Origin: Burkholderiaceae bacterium 26
GTDB lineage: Bacteria; Pseudomonadota; Gammaproteobacteria; Burkholderiales; Burkholderiaceae
DNA: 64,000 nucleotides
Reading direction: 5' to 3'
NCBI GenBank assembly: GCA_000955795.1
Contig: JYOB01000016.1
Span: forward strand, 397,908 to 461,907
Positions within the stretch are counted from its first letter, which is position 1. The number at the start of each line of letters is the position of its first letter. Under the pieces are notes generated by a model. It made no database searches. It saw nothing but the letters and a program-made list of their open reading frames with translations, and was not told where the DNA came from. Below, piece by piece: positions 14,572 to 24,180 of the stretch. Both the position numbers and the translations under genes were made by a program.

Positions 14572-15387
14572 CTATGCGGCGGGGCGTTCGGTCTCGCCGC
14601 CCATTTGCCGGCGATAGCGTTCGGGAGAAAAACCGACCTGCTTGCGGAACATCGCAATGAACGCCGAGGGTGTCCCATAGCCGAGCGCGAGCGCAATGTC
14701 CTGCACCGGGCGGTCTTCCTTGAGCCACACCAGCGCACGCAGCAGCCGCACGCGGTTGCGCCATTGCACGAAGGTCATGCCCAGCTCGGTCTGGAAGCGG
14801 CGTGCGAGTGTGCGCTCGGTGCTGTGGACGCGTTCGGCCCATTGCTGCAGTGTGGTGATGTCGGCGGGGTCCAGGCGGATGGCGTGCAGGATGGGCTCGA
14901 GCTGGCGATCGGTGCTGTCTGGCAGGTAGCTGTCGGCGTGGCCGGCGCGCACCAGCATTTCCACCAGTAACTCGAACTGGCGCAGGTCCCACGCGTCGGT
15001 CATGGCGGCGACGCGGCGCGTGGCGAAGTCTTCGAACAGCGCGCGCACCAGCGGCGTTTGTGGAATCAGGCAGGCCATGGGCGGCAACCGCTGCGCAAGC
15101 GGTTCGGTCATGTACACAGAGAGGAAGTCCGTCGCCTGCCGGATCGATGCCGAATGGGGCTGGTTGGCCGGCACCCAGATCACGTATTCGGCGGGCGCGG
15201 TCAGCCGGCGGCCATCGACCACCACTTCCATCAACCCGAGGCTGATGCGGTTGATCTGGCCCCACGGGTGCGTGTGCGGCTCGATATCGGTTTCGGGCTC
15301 GAAATGGTCGTAGCGAAAATAGAACGGCGCTCCTTGCGGCACCCGTAGATCGGCGTCGCGGTAGGCGGTGTACAGGGTGTCAGCCAC
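14572..15387 (-). CDS. AraC-family regulator with cupin sensor domain
   Basis: Regulator of about 271 residues. Residues 10-110 form a cupin-like domain (HFEPETDIEPHTHPWGQINRI begins it; further PANQPHS), and the C-terminus carries the two AraC helix-turn-helices (LQQWAERVHSTERTLARRF, then VQDIALALGYGTPSAFIAMF). The frame is open to 15621. GTG 15387 is preferred because farther ATGs (15447, 15468) fall in or beyond a 34-base palindrome that looks like its operator. It is divergent from an EamA exporter gene, the likely target; AraC/EamA pairs of this kind are common. Confidence 0.85.
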   Translation of the reverse strand: MADTLYTAYRDADLRVPQGAPFYFRYDHFEPETDIEPHTHPWGQINRISLGLMEVVVDGRRLTAPAEYVIWVPANQPHSASIRQATDFLSVYMTEPLAQRLPPMACLIPQTPLVRALFEDFATRRVAAMTDAWDLRQFELLVEMLVRAGHADSYLPDSTDRQLEPILHAIRLDPADITTLQQWAERVHSTERTLARRFQTELGMTFVQWRNRVRLLRALVWLKEDRPVQDIALALGYGTPSAFIAMFRKQVGFSPERYRRQMGGETERPAA

Positions 15388-15412
15388 GGTTGTCGCTTTC
15401 GAGGGGCGATGT

Positions 15413-15446
15413 TGTCTGGTTTGAAGTATATGTTTTGAACCAGACA
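15413..15446. promoter_or_regulatory. Palindrome between AraC and EamA genes
   Basis: TGTCTGGTT (15413-15421) and AACCAGACA (15438-15446) are perfect 9-base inverted arms around a 16-base A+T-rich spacer. It lies between divergent genes, 40 bases before the EamA start codon, and is the best operator candidate here. Confidence 0.5.
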
Positions 15447-15485
15447 TTACTAAACTGCGGTCTTCCATTGTTCGAGGAGGCCGCC

Positions 15486-16379
15486 GTGCCTGTGCTGTAT
15501 CCCTTGCTGGCGGTGCTAATCTGGGCTGCCAACACCATCGTCTCCAAGGTCGCGGCCGGCGTGGTGGACCCGGCGGCCATTTCGTTCTACCGGTGGCTGC
15601 TGGCGGCCATCGTGCTGACACCTTTCTGCGTGCGGCCGCTGTGGCGCCAACGTCAGGCTGTGCTGGTGCAGTGGCGCCGCTTTGCGGTGCTCGCGCTGCT
15701 CGGCATGGTGATGTATCAATGCCTGGCGTATTACGCGGCGCACAGCACGAGTGCGACCAACATGGGCGTGATCGGCGCCTTGATACCGATGCTGGGGCTG
15801 ATGCTAAACGTGCTGGTATTTCGTCAGCCTGTCGGGGCGCAGGCAGTGATTGGCGTGGTGGTGTCGCTCCTTGGTGTGCTGTACCTGCTGGGGCGCGGAG
15901 AACCTGCCAACCTGTTCGATGGCGGCATCAACCACGGCGACGTGCTGGTGCTTGCCGGCGCCACTGCATACGCGCTGTACAACATCCTCTATCGCCGTTG
16001 GGCGCTGCCGTTTGGGCAGTGGCTCAATCTGTACGTGCAGGTGCTGGTGGCTGTCGTGATGCTTGTGCCGGTGGCCATGACCGCGCATAGCCTGGCCGTA
16101 CCGGCCAAGGGCATCGGGCTGGTGGTGTTTGCGGGCATTGCCTCGTCGATCGTCGCATCGTATTTGTGGATGCAGGGGCTCAAGCGCATCGGCAGCGAGC
16201 GTACGGCGGTGTTGATGAACCTGATGCCGGTCTTCACGGCGGTCATGGCTGCGGTGATGCTGGGCGAGACGGTGCACGGCTATCACTGGATCGGCGGCGG
16301 CCTCGTTCTGCTGGGCGTGAGCCTGGCGCAAGGCATCGTTCGGCTGCCGATCGGCCGTTCGGGATTGAGCGCCCGTTAG
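15486..16379 (+). CDS. EamA/DMT-family transporter
   Basis: Ten-span membrane protein of 297 residues made of two EamA repeats, for example GVIGALIPMLGLMLNVLVF in the first and RTAVLMNLMPVFTAVMAAV in the second. It starts at GTG 15486, five bases after GAGGAGG. Family members export amino acids, nucleosides or other metabolites, or sometimes import them; the substrate here is unknown. The divergent AraC gene is the probable regulator. Confidence 0.88.
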   Translation: MPVLYPLLAVLIWAANTIVSKVAAGVVDPAAISFYRWLLAAIVLTPFCVRPLWRQRQAVLVQWRRFAVLALLGMVMYQCLAYYAAHSTSATNMGVIGALIPMLGLMLNVLVFRQPVGAQAVIGVVVSLLGVLYLLGRGEPANLFDGGINHGDVLVLAGATAYALYNILYRRWALPFGQWLNLYVQVLVAVVMLVPVAMTAHSLAVPAKGIGLVVFAGIASSIVASYLWMQGLKRIGSERTAVLMNLMPVFTAVMAAVMLGETVHGYHWIGGGLVLLGVSLAQGIVRLPIGRSGLSAR

Positions 16380-16491
16380 TTTTTTTGGCCGCGCGGCTTG
16401 GGGGTTGGCGGTAAAATCGAACACATTGGCGGGCGCGTGATGGCGCCCGTTCCGTGTTCCAGAACCACTCTCGCCAGACCATCGTCAGACC

Positions 16492-17535
16492 ATGAAGCGC
16501 AACGCAGGAGCTGTCACCGTCGATGATGTTGCCGCGCATGCGGGCGTGTCCATCAAGACCGTCTCGCGCGTGCTCAACCACGAGCCCAACATCAGCGAGA
16601 AGACGCGCGCGAAGGTGGTCGAGGCGATGCAGACGCTCGACTATCGGCCCAACCCGGCTGCCCGGCGACTGGCCAGCAAGCGCGCCGACATCATCGCGCT
16701 GGTCTACGACAACCCCTCCGATAACTACATCGTCAACATTCAGCACGGCGCGCTCGAAGCCTGCCAGGCGCTCGATTACAGCCTGCTGCTGACCCCTTGC
16801 AACTACCGCGACCCGAACCTCGCCGAGCAGATCATCCAGAGTGCGCGCCAGCGTGCGCTGGCCGGCATCATCCTGACACCACCGGTGTCGGATGTGCCGT
16901 CCCTCATCACGGCGCTGGATGAAGCCGGCATCGACTACGTGCGCCTGGCCCCCGCCGATCGCGAGCACAAAGGGTTGTCTGTCAACACCGAAGACCGTGC
17001 TGCCGCGCGTGACATGACGCTGCACCTGATCGGGCTCGGGCATCGCCGCATCGGCTTTGTGGTGTGCGATCCTGCCCACGGCGCGGCGTATCAGCGCGTA
17101 TTTGGCTATCGCGACGCGATGGCGCAGGCCGGTATCGAAGTCGACGAACGATTGGTCGAGCAGGGCGAGCACTCGTTCGAGTCGGGCGTTGCCTGTGCTG
17201 AACGGTTGCTGTCTTGCGAGCCGCGTCCGACCGCCATCTTCGCAGGTAACGACGACATGGCCGCCGGCGTGCTGCGGGTGGCCCAGGCGCGCGGCATCAA
17301 GGTGCCGGAAGAACTCTCCATTTGCGGCTACGACGACACGCCGCTCTCACGCCAGCTCTGGCCGGCGCTCACCACCGTGCGTCAGCCGATCCAGGCGATG
17401 GCGCATGCGGCTGTGGAACAGCTCATTGCGATCCACCGCCCGCATCTACCGGGCCTGAAGCCGCATTCGGTGCACGAAAACTTGCAGTATGAGTTGGTGA
17501 TTCGGGAATCGACTTGTGCGCCTGACCGGCACTGA
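16492..17535 (+). CDS. LacI-family transcriptional regulator (orphan)
   Basis: Protein of 347 residues: LacI helix-turn-helix at the N-terminus (TVDDVAAHAGVSIKTVSRVL, residues 9-28), hinge helix (NPAARRLAS) and a periplasmic-binding-protein-like ligand domain. No catabolic gene is adjacent: the EamA gene upstream has its own regulator and the gene downstream is A+T-rich and unrelated. The sugar ABC operon and porin at 19.2-25.7 kb carry two identical LacI-type operators but no repressor gene of their own, so this protein is the nearest candidate (inference). Confidence 0.9.
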   Translation: MKRNAGAVTVDDVAAHAGVSIKTVSRVLNHEPNISEKTRAKVVEAMQTLDYRPNPAARRLASKRADIIALVYDNPSDNYIVNIQHGALEACQALDYSLLLTPCNYRDPNLAEQIIQSARQRALAGIILTPPVSDVPSLITALDEAGIDYVRLAPADREHKGLSVNTEDRAAARDMTLHLIGLGHRRIGFVVCDPAHGAAYQRVFGYRDAMAQAGIEVDERLVEQGEHSFESGVACAERLLSCEPRPTAIFAGNDDMAAGVLRVAQARGIKVPEELSICGYDDTPLSRQLWPALTTVRQPIQAMAHAAVEQLIAIHRPHLPGLKPHSVHENLQYELVIRESTCAPDRH

Positions 17536-17932
17536 TTCATACCGGCCTATTACGAAACGCTCGCGCCGAACCTTCGTGATCAACCCATCGGCCGGAGGGT
17601 GTCGAGTCGCCGGCTGAGCAATTATGCTACCGCGCTCTTGCGTCCATTTGACCCGGAGGCGCCTAGCCCGCTCGGGCGAGCTTGCGGAAATTATGTGTTG
17701 GAGAGTTGGGTTTTCGCTGTAAATGTTATCAAAAGATAATAAAGCGCTTGTGATTACCCTTTGATGTATAGCCTTTCGGGCAGGTTGACGTGCCTCAGAT
17801 GTTGTATTCTAGAAATACTGGCGAGAATATCCACGTCGCGTAAGCTGATCTTCAGGGCTGGATGCGGGTAAGGAAGATCAATATCCGACGCGCCCTTTGT
17901 GGGCTGGGAAGTTTTTTTAGGGTGGTAAGATA
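17536..17932 (+). other. A+T-rich intergenic region before the Wzz-like gene
   Basis: These 397 bases contain no plausible gene. Base composition drops sharply after 17690. TTATCAAAAGATAA (17726-17739) is a small inverted repeat. TTGACG at 17785-17790 resembles a -35 box, but the -10-like hexamers (TATTCT 17805-17810, TAGAAA 17810-17815) are spaced 14 or 19 bases away, so I do not call a promoter. A long untranslated leader is likely. Confidence 0.4.
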
Positions 17933-19177
17933 ATGGAAGTAATTAAGGGCGGCTATTCTGTCATTGAGGTTGATAATAATGATTTTGATTTGAGGCGATT
18001 TTTATGGCGCTGCTGGGAAGCGCGTCGGAAGATCCTCTTGCTCGCCGCCATTATTTTCGCGACTGGTTTCTCGCTTTTATTTTCAGCTCTGTATCAATAT
18101 TCCAGTGAAGGTTTTCTCAGGGCCCCGCGGAAGTTTGCCGAATACAACGGGCAAAAATCAGCATTCTGGGATCGTGAGGCGCTGCATCTGTATCTCGAAC
18201 AAAACAAAAAGCTTGAGGATAACAATGGGCGGTATCTGCTCACCTCACTGAGCGAGTCTTTTGTGCAGTCGCATCTCCAGGCCGTCTTGCCCTTGTCGAA
18301 GGATGATTTGCGATACATTAGCGATATAAAAGCAACGCAAGACACCTCCGGTATTATCGGTTTTATAATTTCGTTTAAGGGGCAGACTGCGGAAGATGCC
18401 CAGGCCCGCGTGCAGTTGATGGGAGATTTCATCAAGGACGCCATGCTGGAAGAGGATCTGCTCGAGATGATTCACACTAAGCTTGGTGATGCTATCGCAA
18501 AAAAACAGCAGATCGATAACCAAATCATCCAAAAAAGGGTATCTCTGGCTCAGGCCGGCATCCGGATGGAAGCGGCGCGGTCTATTGCAAACAAGTATCC
18601 CGAGGCTTCCAAGATGGAGACGCGGCAACTGCTTTCGACCGGCAACGACAATCAATCCTCGCGCTACCTGTCTCCCATGGCCCAGCTGGTGGGCATCGAG
18701 ACAGAAATGGCGGACTTAAAATCACAGCTGACGTTGCTTGAGCGTGATGCCGCTCAGAACGCACTGCGTGCCGAGTTCTATGACCGGATCGAGCAACACA
18801 GCCGCGAAGCCCTTACCGGCCATGCGTTGTTGGCGGACTTTGTGAAGACTGGCCAAGCGGTCTTTACAGGTAAGGATTTGCAGGACGACAAGGTGCGAGA
18901 GGTCTACAACCAGATTGCCCTCGTTGCAGATCAGATGCGGACCAAGCACATCTCGGAGCCCCGGTTTGTCTCCGGCCCGACATTGCCTGACAGCCGCTCG
19001 GGGCCAAGCATGACTGTGGTACTGCTGTTGCTGCTCGTGGCTGCAGTTGCATTCGCGAGCATCGCCGTAGTGGGTTTCGATGCTCTGCGCAAACCTGTTG
19101 AACAACTGACTCAAGAGCCGATCCTCGAGAAGGAAATCGGTTTGGTGGAGGACTCTCTCAAAGTCCGCGCTTCATAA
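17933..19177 (+). CDS. Wzz-like membrane protein (polysaccharide chain-length/co-polymerase type)
   Basis: Protein of 414 residues with two membrane spans, near residues 34-53 and 361-382, enclosing a long helical and partly coiled-coil periplasmic domain. Short cytoplasmic ends complete the topology of Wzz/polysaccharide co-polymerases, which set the length of O-antigen or exported polysaccharide. There is no kinase domain, and the usual proline-rich motif by the second span is weak. No glycosyltransferase or polymerase gene is near, so it stands alone. Codon use is more A+T-rich than in the neighbours, most clearly in the first 200 codons, which suggests acquisition by transfer. A terminator follows. 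Confidence 0.6.
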   Translation: MEVIKGGYSVIEVDNNDFDLRRFLWRCWEARRKILLLAAIIFATGFSLLFSALYQYSSEGFLRAPRKFAEYNGQKSAFWDREALHLYLEQNKKLEDNNGRYLLTSLSESFVQSHLQAVLPLSKDDLRYISDIKATQDTSGIIGFIISFKGQTAEDAQARVQLMGDFIKDAMLEEDLLEMIHTKLGDAIAKKQQIDNQIIQKRVSLAQAGIRMEAARSIANKYPEASKMETRQLLSTGNDNQSSRYLSPMAQLVGIETEMADLKSQLTLLERDAAQNALRAEFYDRIEQHSREALTGHALLADFVKTGQAVFTGKDLQDDKVREVYNQIALVADQMRTKHISEPRFVSGPTLPDSRSGPSMTVVLLLLLVAAVAFASIAVVGFDALRKPVEQLTQEPILEKEIGLVEDSLKVRAS

Positions 19178-19195
19178 GCTTCTTGCACCGAAACG

Positions 19196-19225
19196 AAAAG
19201 CCCGGCCATTAGCGCCGGGCTTTTT
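19196..19225. terminator. Rho-independent terminator, probably bidirectional
   Basis: AAAAGCCCGGC and GCCGGGCTTTT form an 11-base-pair stem around a 7-base loop, followed by T residues on both strands. It lies between the convergent 3' ends of the Wzz-like and uronate-dehydrogenase-like genes and can serve both. Confidence 0.88.
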
Positions 19226-19233
19226 CATGCGCC

Positions 19234-20160
19234 TCACTGCGATTGCTTGATCAACGCATACAAATCATCCTGCGGGTCATACCCCAGCAACTCGCGCCCG
19301 GTCTCCAGGCCCCAATCCATTCCGCGGTTGTTCGACACGCCATTCACGACGATGGCCGGTGCAGGCCAGCGCGCCGGGTCTGCCGTGATCGAGCAGAGGA
19401 ACAGCCGGCGCAAATCCCCATTTGAGAGCCACATGTTGCGGAACCAGCGCAGCGCCACGTGGCTGGCCTCATCAGGCAGCTCCGTCGGCACGGGCGTGTC
19501 GGCGGTGCCGGAATAGTTGATCTCGTTGGGGTCGTTCTCGTCGGGCAGCGCCCAGCCGATGCGCAGCGACACGATCGAGAGCTTGCCGCCGTTGGCTTTG
19601 GAGACGGCGCCCACTGCTTTGCAGAGCCGTTCGCCCATGGCCTTGGACGTTCCGTAGGCGAGTGAGTAGACGTCTTCTGTGCCGTTATTCCAGCGCGTGC
19701 CTGGGGCGGGCGCCAGCTCGGCGGTGAGTTTGCCAGGGCCGATGGTGCCGGCCAGGGGTTGGTCCTTGTACGCGCCCATCGCGTGGTTGGACGAGGCGAA
19801 CACGAAGCGGCGCACGCCGTGCGTGGCAGCGGCCTGCAGCACATTGAGCGTCATGCCGTAGGAGGCCAGCGCTTGCTCCCACGTTGCGTCTGGCGTGGAG
19901 TGGATGGCGGCCAAGTGGATGACCGCATCGACGTTGCTCAGCAGATCTGTCCATGCACCATCGGCTTGCGTGAGGTCGGCCTTGACCCATTGGAAACGTT
20001 GGGCCGCTTGCGGCGAAAACTCGACGTTCTGTGCCACCCAATCGACGCCGATGATGGAGGTGCACCACGGGGCGGAGGCCAGTGCCTCGACGACCTTGCG
20101 GCCTAGGTTGCCAGCTACGCCGGTCACAAGAACGCGAGCAGGGGTTTGGTAGTCAGCCAC
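19234..20160 (-). CDS. NAD-dependent sugar dehydrogenase/epimerase, uronate-dehydrogenase-like
   Basis: Extended SDR protein of about 308 residues. The Rossmann motif is VLVTGVAGNLGRKV, the catalytic motif is YGTSK, and FASSNHAMG is close to the FASSNH motif of bacterial uronate dehydrogenases; LRIGWALP also fits. It would oxidise a sugar or uronic acid to a lactone, but an epimerase role is possible. GTG 20160 is chosen because it starts the conserved region; the frame is open to 20226 and no good ribosome site is seen. It is the last gene behind an XylFGH-type importer, so its substrate is probably what that importer brings in. Confidence 0.8.
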   Translation of the reverse strand: MADYQTPARVLVTGVAGNLGRKVVEALASAPWCTSIIGVDWVAQNVEFSPQAAQRFQWVKADLTQADGAWTDLLSNVDAVIHLAAIHSTPDATWEQALASYGMTLNVLQAAATHGVRRFVFASSNHAMGAYKDQPLAGTIGPGKLTAELAPAPGTRWNNGTEDVYSLAYGTSKAMGERLCKAVGAVSKANGGKLSIVSLRIGWALPDENDPNEINYSGTADTPVPTELPDEASHVALRWFRNMWLSNGDLRRLFLCSITADPARWPAPAIVVNGVSNNRGMDWGLETGRELLGYDPQDDLYALIKQSQ

Positions 20161-20312
20161 GATGTGGAATTCCGTTCGGGATGCAGGAAAGAAAGGCGCG
20201 ACCGACGGCTGGCGCTGCAACACCATCGCGCGCCGCCGAGTCGTTCCAGATCAGGAGGGAGCCCAGACGGGCCCAGGAGTTGTGTGGCGTTTGCCGACGT
20301 CAGCAGCCGAGG

Positions 20313-21515
20313 TCAGCCGCGATTGGAGCCCGACAGCACGTCGATCAGCACCGCGACCACCAGAACCACGCCCTTGACGATCATCTGCCACGAGGCGTCG
20401 ACGTTCATCTGCTGCATGCCGTTGTCGAGGCTGGCCATGACGAGTGCGCCGATCAGTGCGCCGTACACCGTACCCGAGCCGCCGCGCATCGACGTGCCGC
20501 CGATGAAGCACGCAGAGATGGCATCCAGTTCGCCGCCAACACCGGCGGACGGCGAGCCCGCGGCCGAACGTGCCGTGGTGATGATGCCCGCGAAAGCGCA
20601 CATCAGGCCCATCAGCACGAACACCAGCAGCTTGACGCGGCCGACGTTCACGCCGGACAGGCGCGTGGCCTCCATGTTGCCGCCCACTGCATAGACGTGA
20701 CGGCCGAAGACGGTTTGCGTCGCGACGTACGAGAAGATGGCCAGCAGCACCAGCAAGATCAGCACTGGCAGCGGCACACCGCTGGCGTCGTTGAGCACCG
20801 CGACGAAGCCAAACGAGGCGGCCGCGATGGCCAGCAGCTTCAGCCCGTCAGCCCAAATCGGCGTGAGCGAGAGCGACAGGCGGGCGCGCTCGCGACGGCG
20901 GCGCACGGTCAGCACAACCGAGCCGACAACGATGACAGCAGCCAGCGACCACGACAGCCATGCCGGCACGAAGCCCTGCGCGAGGTTGCCGAGGTCATCG
21001 GGCACCGGGGCAATCGTCACGCTGTCGGTGCTCCACTGCAGCAAGCCACGGAAGGCCAGCATCCCGCCCAGGCCAACGATGAACGACGGCACACGCAGCT
21101 TGGTCGTGATGAAGCCGTTGACCACGCCGATGGCCGCGCCCGCCACGAGCACCGTGCCCACGGCCAGCCAGGTGTTCCATCCGAGGTTGACGGTGAGGAT
21201 GGCGACCAGCCCGCCCAGCAGGCCCAGCAGCGAGCCGACTGAAAGATCGATCTCACCCGCGATGATAACGAACACCATGCCGCAGGCCAGCATGCCTGTG
21301 ACCGACATCTGCAGGAACAGGTTGGAGATGCTGTTGGGCTTGAGGAACGTGCCGTTGGTCTGGAAGTAGAAGAAGATCCAGATGAGTGCGACGGCGAGCA
21401 GCAGCGCCAGCACCTTGTAGCGCACGAACAGTTGCTGGATAGCGCGGCTATCCAGACGCGGGCCGCCATTGCCGCCGTTTTGGCGGGCGAGTTGGGATTG
21501 CAGGATATTGGACAT
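20313..21515 (-). CDS. Sugar ABC transporter permease, XylH type
   Basis: Integral membrane protein of 400 residues, longer than RbsC-type permeases and in the size class of XylH. It has about ten or more spans and the conserved cytoplasmic motif near the C-terminus (AVGGNMEATRLSGVNV), as well as GEIDLSVGS in the first half. It pairs with the ATPase gene, which ends 6 bases upstream. It forms the inner-membrane channel of a high-affinity monosaccharide importer. The exact sugar (xylose, or another pentose or hexose) cannot be told from the permease. Confidence 0.9.
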   Translation of the reverse strand: MSNILQSQLARQNGGNGGPRLDSRAIQQLFVRYKVLALLLAVALIWIFFYFQTNGTFLKPNSISNLFLQMSVTGMLACGMVFVIIAGEIDLSVGSLLGLLGGLVAILTVNLGWNTWLAVGTVLVAGAAIGVVNGFITTKLRVPSFIVGLGGMLAFRGLLQWSTDSVTIAPVPDDLGNLAQGFVPAWLSWSLAAVIVVGSVVLTVRRRRERARLSLSLTPIWADGLKLLAIAAASFGFVAVLNDASGVPLPVLILLVLLAIFSYVATQTVFGRHVYAVGGNMEATRLSGVNVGRVKLLVFVLMGLMCAFAGIITTARSAAGSPSAGVGGELDAISACFIGGTSMRGGSGTVYGALIGALVMASLDNGMQQMNVDASWQMIVKGVVLVVAVLIDVLSGSNRG

Positions 21516-21521
21516 GGCAAT

Positions 21522-23069
21522 TCAAGCCGCTTGGCGGCCGGGTTCAGCGTTGATTGCAGCAGCCAGGATGCGCTCCTGGGTCAGGCCTTGATTGACGAAG
21601 TCGCCGCGCAACTGGCCTTCGCCGATGACCAGGACACGATCGCTCATGCCAAGGATTTCCGGCATCTCGGAAGAGACCATGATGATCGCCACGCCGCTGG
21701 CGGCCAGGTCGGCAATCATCTTGTAGATGTCGTACTTGGAGCCGACGTCGACACCGCGCGTCGGCTCATCGAGGATGAGCACCTTCGGCATCGCCAGCAC
21801 CATCTTCGTGACCACGGCCTTCTGCTGGTTGCCGCCGGATAGGCTTGCAATCGCCAGTGCCGGGCTTGCGGTCTTGATGCGCAGGCGTTTGATTTCGCGG
21901 TCGACGGTGACGAGTTCGGCGCCCTTGTCGACACGCAAACCGCGTGCGTACTGAGCCAGCGTGGCGAGCGTGATGTTCTCGCCCACGGCCATCAGCGGGA
22001 CGATGCCGTGGCGCTTGCGGTCTTCGGGCACAAGGCAGATGCCGTTGGCAATCGCCTGCGCGGGTGTGCTGACCTTGACCGGCTTGCCTTCCATGATGAT
22101 CTCGGCGCTGGAGCGGCCGGGATAAGCACCGAACAGCGCGGACACCATCTCCGTACGCCCGGCGCCCACTAGGCCGGCAATGCCGAGAATCTCACCGCGG
22201 CGCACGGCAAAACTCACGTTGTCGGTGCGCTTGCGGTTGGGGTTGGTGACATCCCAGCAGGTGACGTTGCGCGCTTCCATCACCACTTCGCCCACGGTGT
22301 GTTCCACCTTCGGGAAGAGCGATGTCATTTCGCGGCCGACCATCATCGTGATGATGTTGTCGATGGTCATGTCGGCGGCGGGGCGCGTGCCGATGTGCTT
22401 GCCGTCGCGGATGACGGTGACGGTATCGCACACGCGCTTCACCTCATCGAGCTTGTGCGAGATGTACACACACGCCACGCCGCTGCGTTTGAGGTCGTCA
22501 ATGATGGACAGCAGCACCTCGATTTCTTTGGCGGACAGCGATGACGTCGGCTCGTCCAGGATCAACAGGCGCGCGTTTTTGGCGAGCGCCTTGGCAATCT
22601 CAAAGAGCTGCTGGTGGCCGCTACCGTAGTTCATCACGGGGGCGGCCACGTTCACGTCGGTCAGGCGCAGGCGGGCGAGCAGTTCTTCGGCCTTGGCGTG
22701 CATGGCGTCGTAGTCCATGCGGCCCCCCGGTTTGGTGATCTCGTTGCCGAGGAAGATGTTCTCCGTGACGGAGAGCTGCTGCACCAGCATCAGCTCCTGA
22801 TGGATGATGACGATGCCTGCGCGCTCGCTGTCACGCACGGAATGCGCGTGCAGCGGCTCACCTTCCCACAGGATCTCGCCTTCGAAGGTGCCGTAGGGGT
22901 AGACCCCCGACAGCACCTTCATGAGGGTCGATTTCCCGGCGCCGTTCTCCCCGCACAAACCGACGCATTCGCCTGGCTTCACTGCCAGGCTGACGCCGTC
23001 GAGCGCGCGCACACCGGAGAACGACTTCACGATGTTGCGCATCTCGAACAGGGTGCCGTTACTGCTCAT
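21522..23069 (-). CDS. Sugar ABC transporter ATP-binding protein, XylG type
   Basis: Cytoplasmic ATPase of 515 residues formed by two ABC domains in tandem, as in XylG/RbsA/MglA. The first Walker A is GENGAGKST (residues 40-48) with Walker [12 protein letters not shown]; the second domain has the degenerate Walker [10 protein letters not shown] usual for the family, plus SLSGGNQQK and [12 protein letters not shown]. It energises the XylH-type permease and follows the binding-protein gene by 70 bases. Confidence 0.93.
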   Translation of the reverse strand: MSSNGTLFEMRNIVKSFSGVRALDGVSLAVKPGECVGLCGENGAGKSTLMKVLSGVYPYGTFEGEILWEGEPLHAHSVRDSERAGIVIIHQELMLVQQLSVTENIFLGNEITKPGGRMDYDAMHAKAEELLARLRLTDVNVAAPVMNYGSGHQQLFEIAKALAKNARLLILDEPTSSLSAKEIEVLLSIIDDLKRSGVACVYISHKLDEVKRVCDTVTVIRDGKHIGTRPAADMTIDNIITMMVGREMTSLFPKVEHTVGEVVMEARNVTCWDVTNPNRKRTDNVSFAVRRGEILGIAGLVGAGRTEMVSALFGAYPGRSSAEIIMEGKPVKVSTPAQAIANGICLVPEDRKRHGIVPLMAVGENITLATLAQYARGLRVDKGAELVTVDREIKRLRIKTASPALAIASLSGGNQQKAVVTKMVLAMPKVLILDEPTRGVDVGSKYDIYKMIADLAASGVAIIMVSSEMPEILGMSDRVLVIGEGQLRGDFVNQGLTQERILAAAINAEPGRQAA

Positions 23070-23139
23070 GGCGTTCTCCTACTTACTACGACTGACCACT
23101 GACCGCCGATGACCGACGACCGACTGCTGCACCGGCTGC

Positions 23140-24150
23140 TTACTTGCCGAAGATCTGCTGATGCGTGTAGAAGCCGTCCTTGACGACAGTGCTATCCAGG
23201 TTGTCCTTGGTCAGCAGCGTCGGGGTCAGCAGCACGGTATCGACATCCTTCTTGCCGTTGTTCAGCTTGGTGTTGAACTTGGGCGTGGTGCCCTTGACGA
23301 AGTCGACGGCCATCTCGGCGGCGGTGGCGGCAATTTCCTTGATCGGCTTGTACACCGTCATGGCTTGCGTGCCTTCAGCCACGCGGCGCACGGCGGCCAG
23401 GTCTGCATCTTGACCCGACACCGGCACCTTGCCCGCCAGCTTCTGGCGTGCCAGCGCCTGGATGGCGCCGCCGGCCGTGCCGTCATTGGACGCGACGATG
23501 CCCTGGATGTTGTTGTTGTTTGCGGTCAACGCATTCTCAACAATGTTCTGCGCCTTGGAGGGGTCCCACTCAGGGGTCCATTGCTCGCCGACGATCTTGA
23601 TGTCGCCCTTGTCGACGTACGGCTTGAGGACCTTCATCTGGCCTTCGCGCAGCAGGCGGGCGTTGTTGTCGGTTGCGGCGCCGCCCAGCAGGAAGTAGTT
23701 GCCCTTCGGCGCGATCTTCACGACGCCCTGCGCCTGCAGCTCGCCCACCTTCACGTTGTCGAAGGTGACGTAGCCGTCGATGTCGGCATTCAGGATCAGG
23801 CGGTCATACGACACAACCTTGATGCCCTTCTTCTTGGCGCTGGCAATGGCGTTGCCCAGCACCTTGGAGTTGAACGGCACGATCACGAGCACGTCGACAT
23901 TCTGGGCAATCAGGTTTTCGATCTGGGCGATCTGCTTGGCTTCGTTGGCGTTGGCCGACTGCACGTTCACGGTCGCGCCCAGCTTCTTGGCCGATTCGAC
24001 AAAGTAGTCGCGGTCGTGCGTCCAGCGCTCGACGCGCAGGTCGTCGATCGAGAAGCCGATCACCGGTGCTTCCTTGCTGGCGTGGGCCGAGGTGGCTGCG
24101 AAAGTGAGGACCGCTGCAGCGGCAATGGTGTTCAGTACGCGGAAAAGCAT
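23140..24150 (-). CDS. Sugar ABC transporter substrate-binding protein, XylF type
   Basis: Periplasmic binding protein of 336 residues with a signal peptide (MLFRVLNTIAAAAVLTFAA, cleavage after AHA near residue 24) and the type I sugar-binding fold. GFSIDDLRVERW at the start of the mature protein and VVSYDRLILNADIDGYVTFD are characteristic of XylF (D-xylose-binding) proteins. ATG 24150 lies six bases after GAAGGAGA; an in-frame ATG at 24168 lacks a site. It is the first intact gene of the operon, 30 bases after the remnant of an OprB porin gene. Confidence 0.9.
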   Translation of the reverse strand: MLFRVLNTIAAAAVLTFAATSAHASKEAPVIGFSIDDLRVERWTHDRDYFVESAKKLGATVNVQSANANEAKQIAQIENLIAQNVDVLVIVPFNSKVLGNAIASAKKKGIKVVSYDRLILNADIDGYVTFDNVKVGELQAQGVVKIAPKGNYFLLGGAATDNNARLLREGQMKVLKPYVDKGDIKIVGEQWTPEWDPSKAQNIVENALTANNNNIQGIVASNDGTAGGAIQALARQKLAGKVPVSGQDADLAAVRRVAEGTQAMTVYKPIKEIAATAAEMAVDFVKGTTPKFNTKLNNGKKDVDTVLLTPTLLTKDNLDSTVVKDGFYTHQQIFGK

Positions 24151-24180
24151 GAATGTCTCCTTCTTCATTGATGTTGTCGT

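Noticed and set aside
17785-17815. Sigma-70 promoter before the Wzz-like gene
   Set aside because: TTGACG is good, but the available -10-like hexamers are 14 or 19 bases away, so the spacing does not support a confident call.
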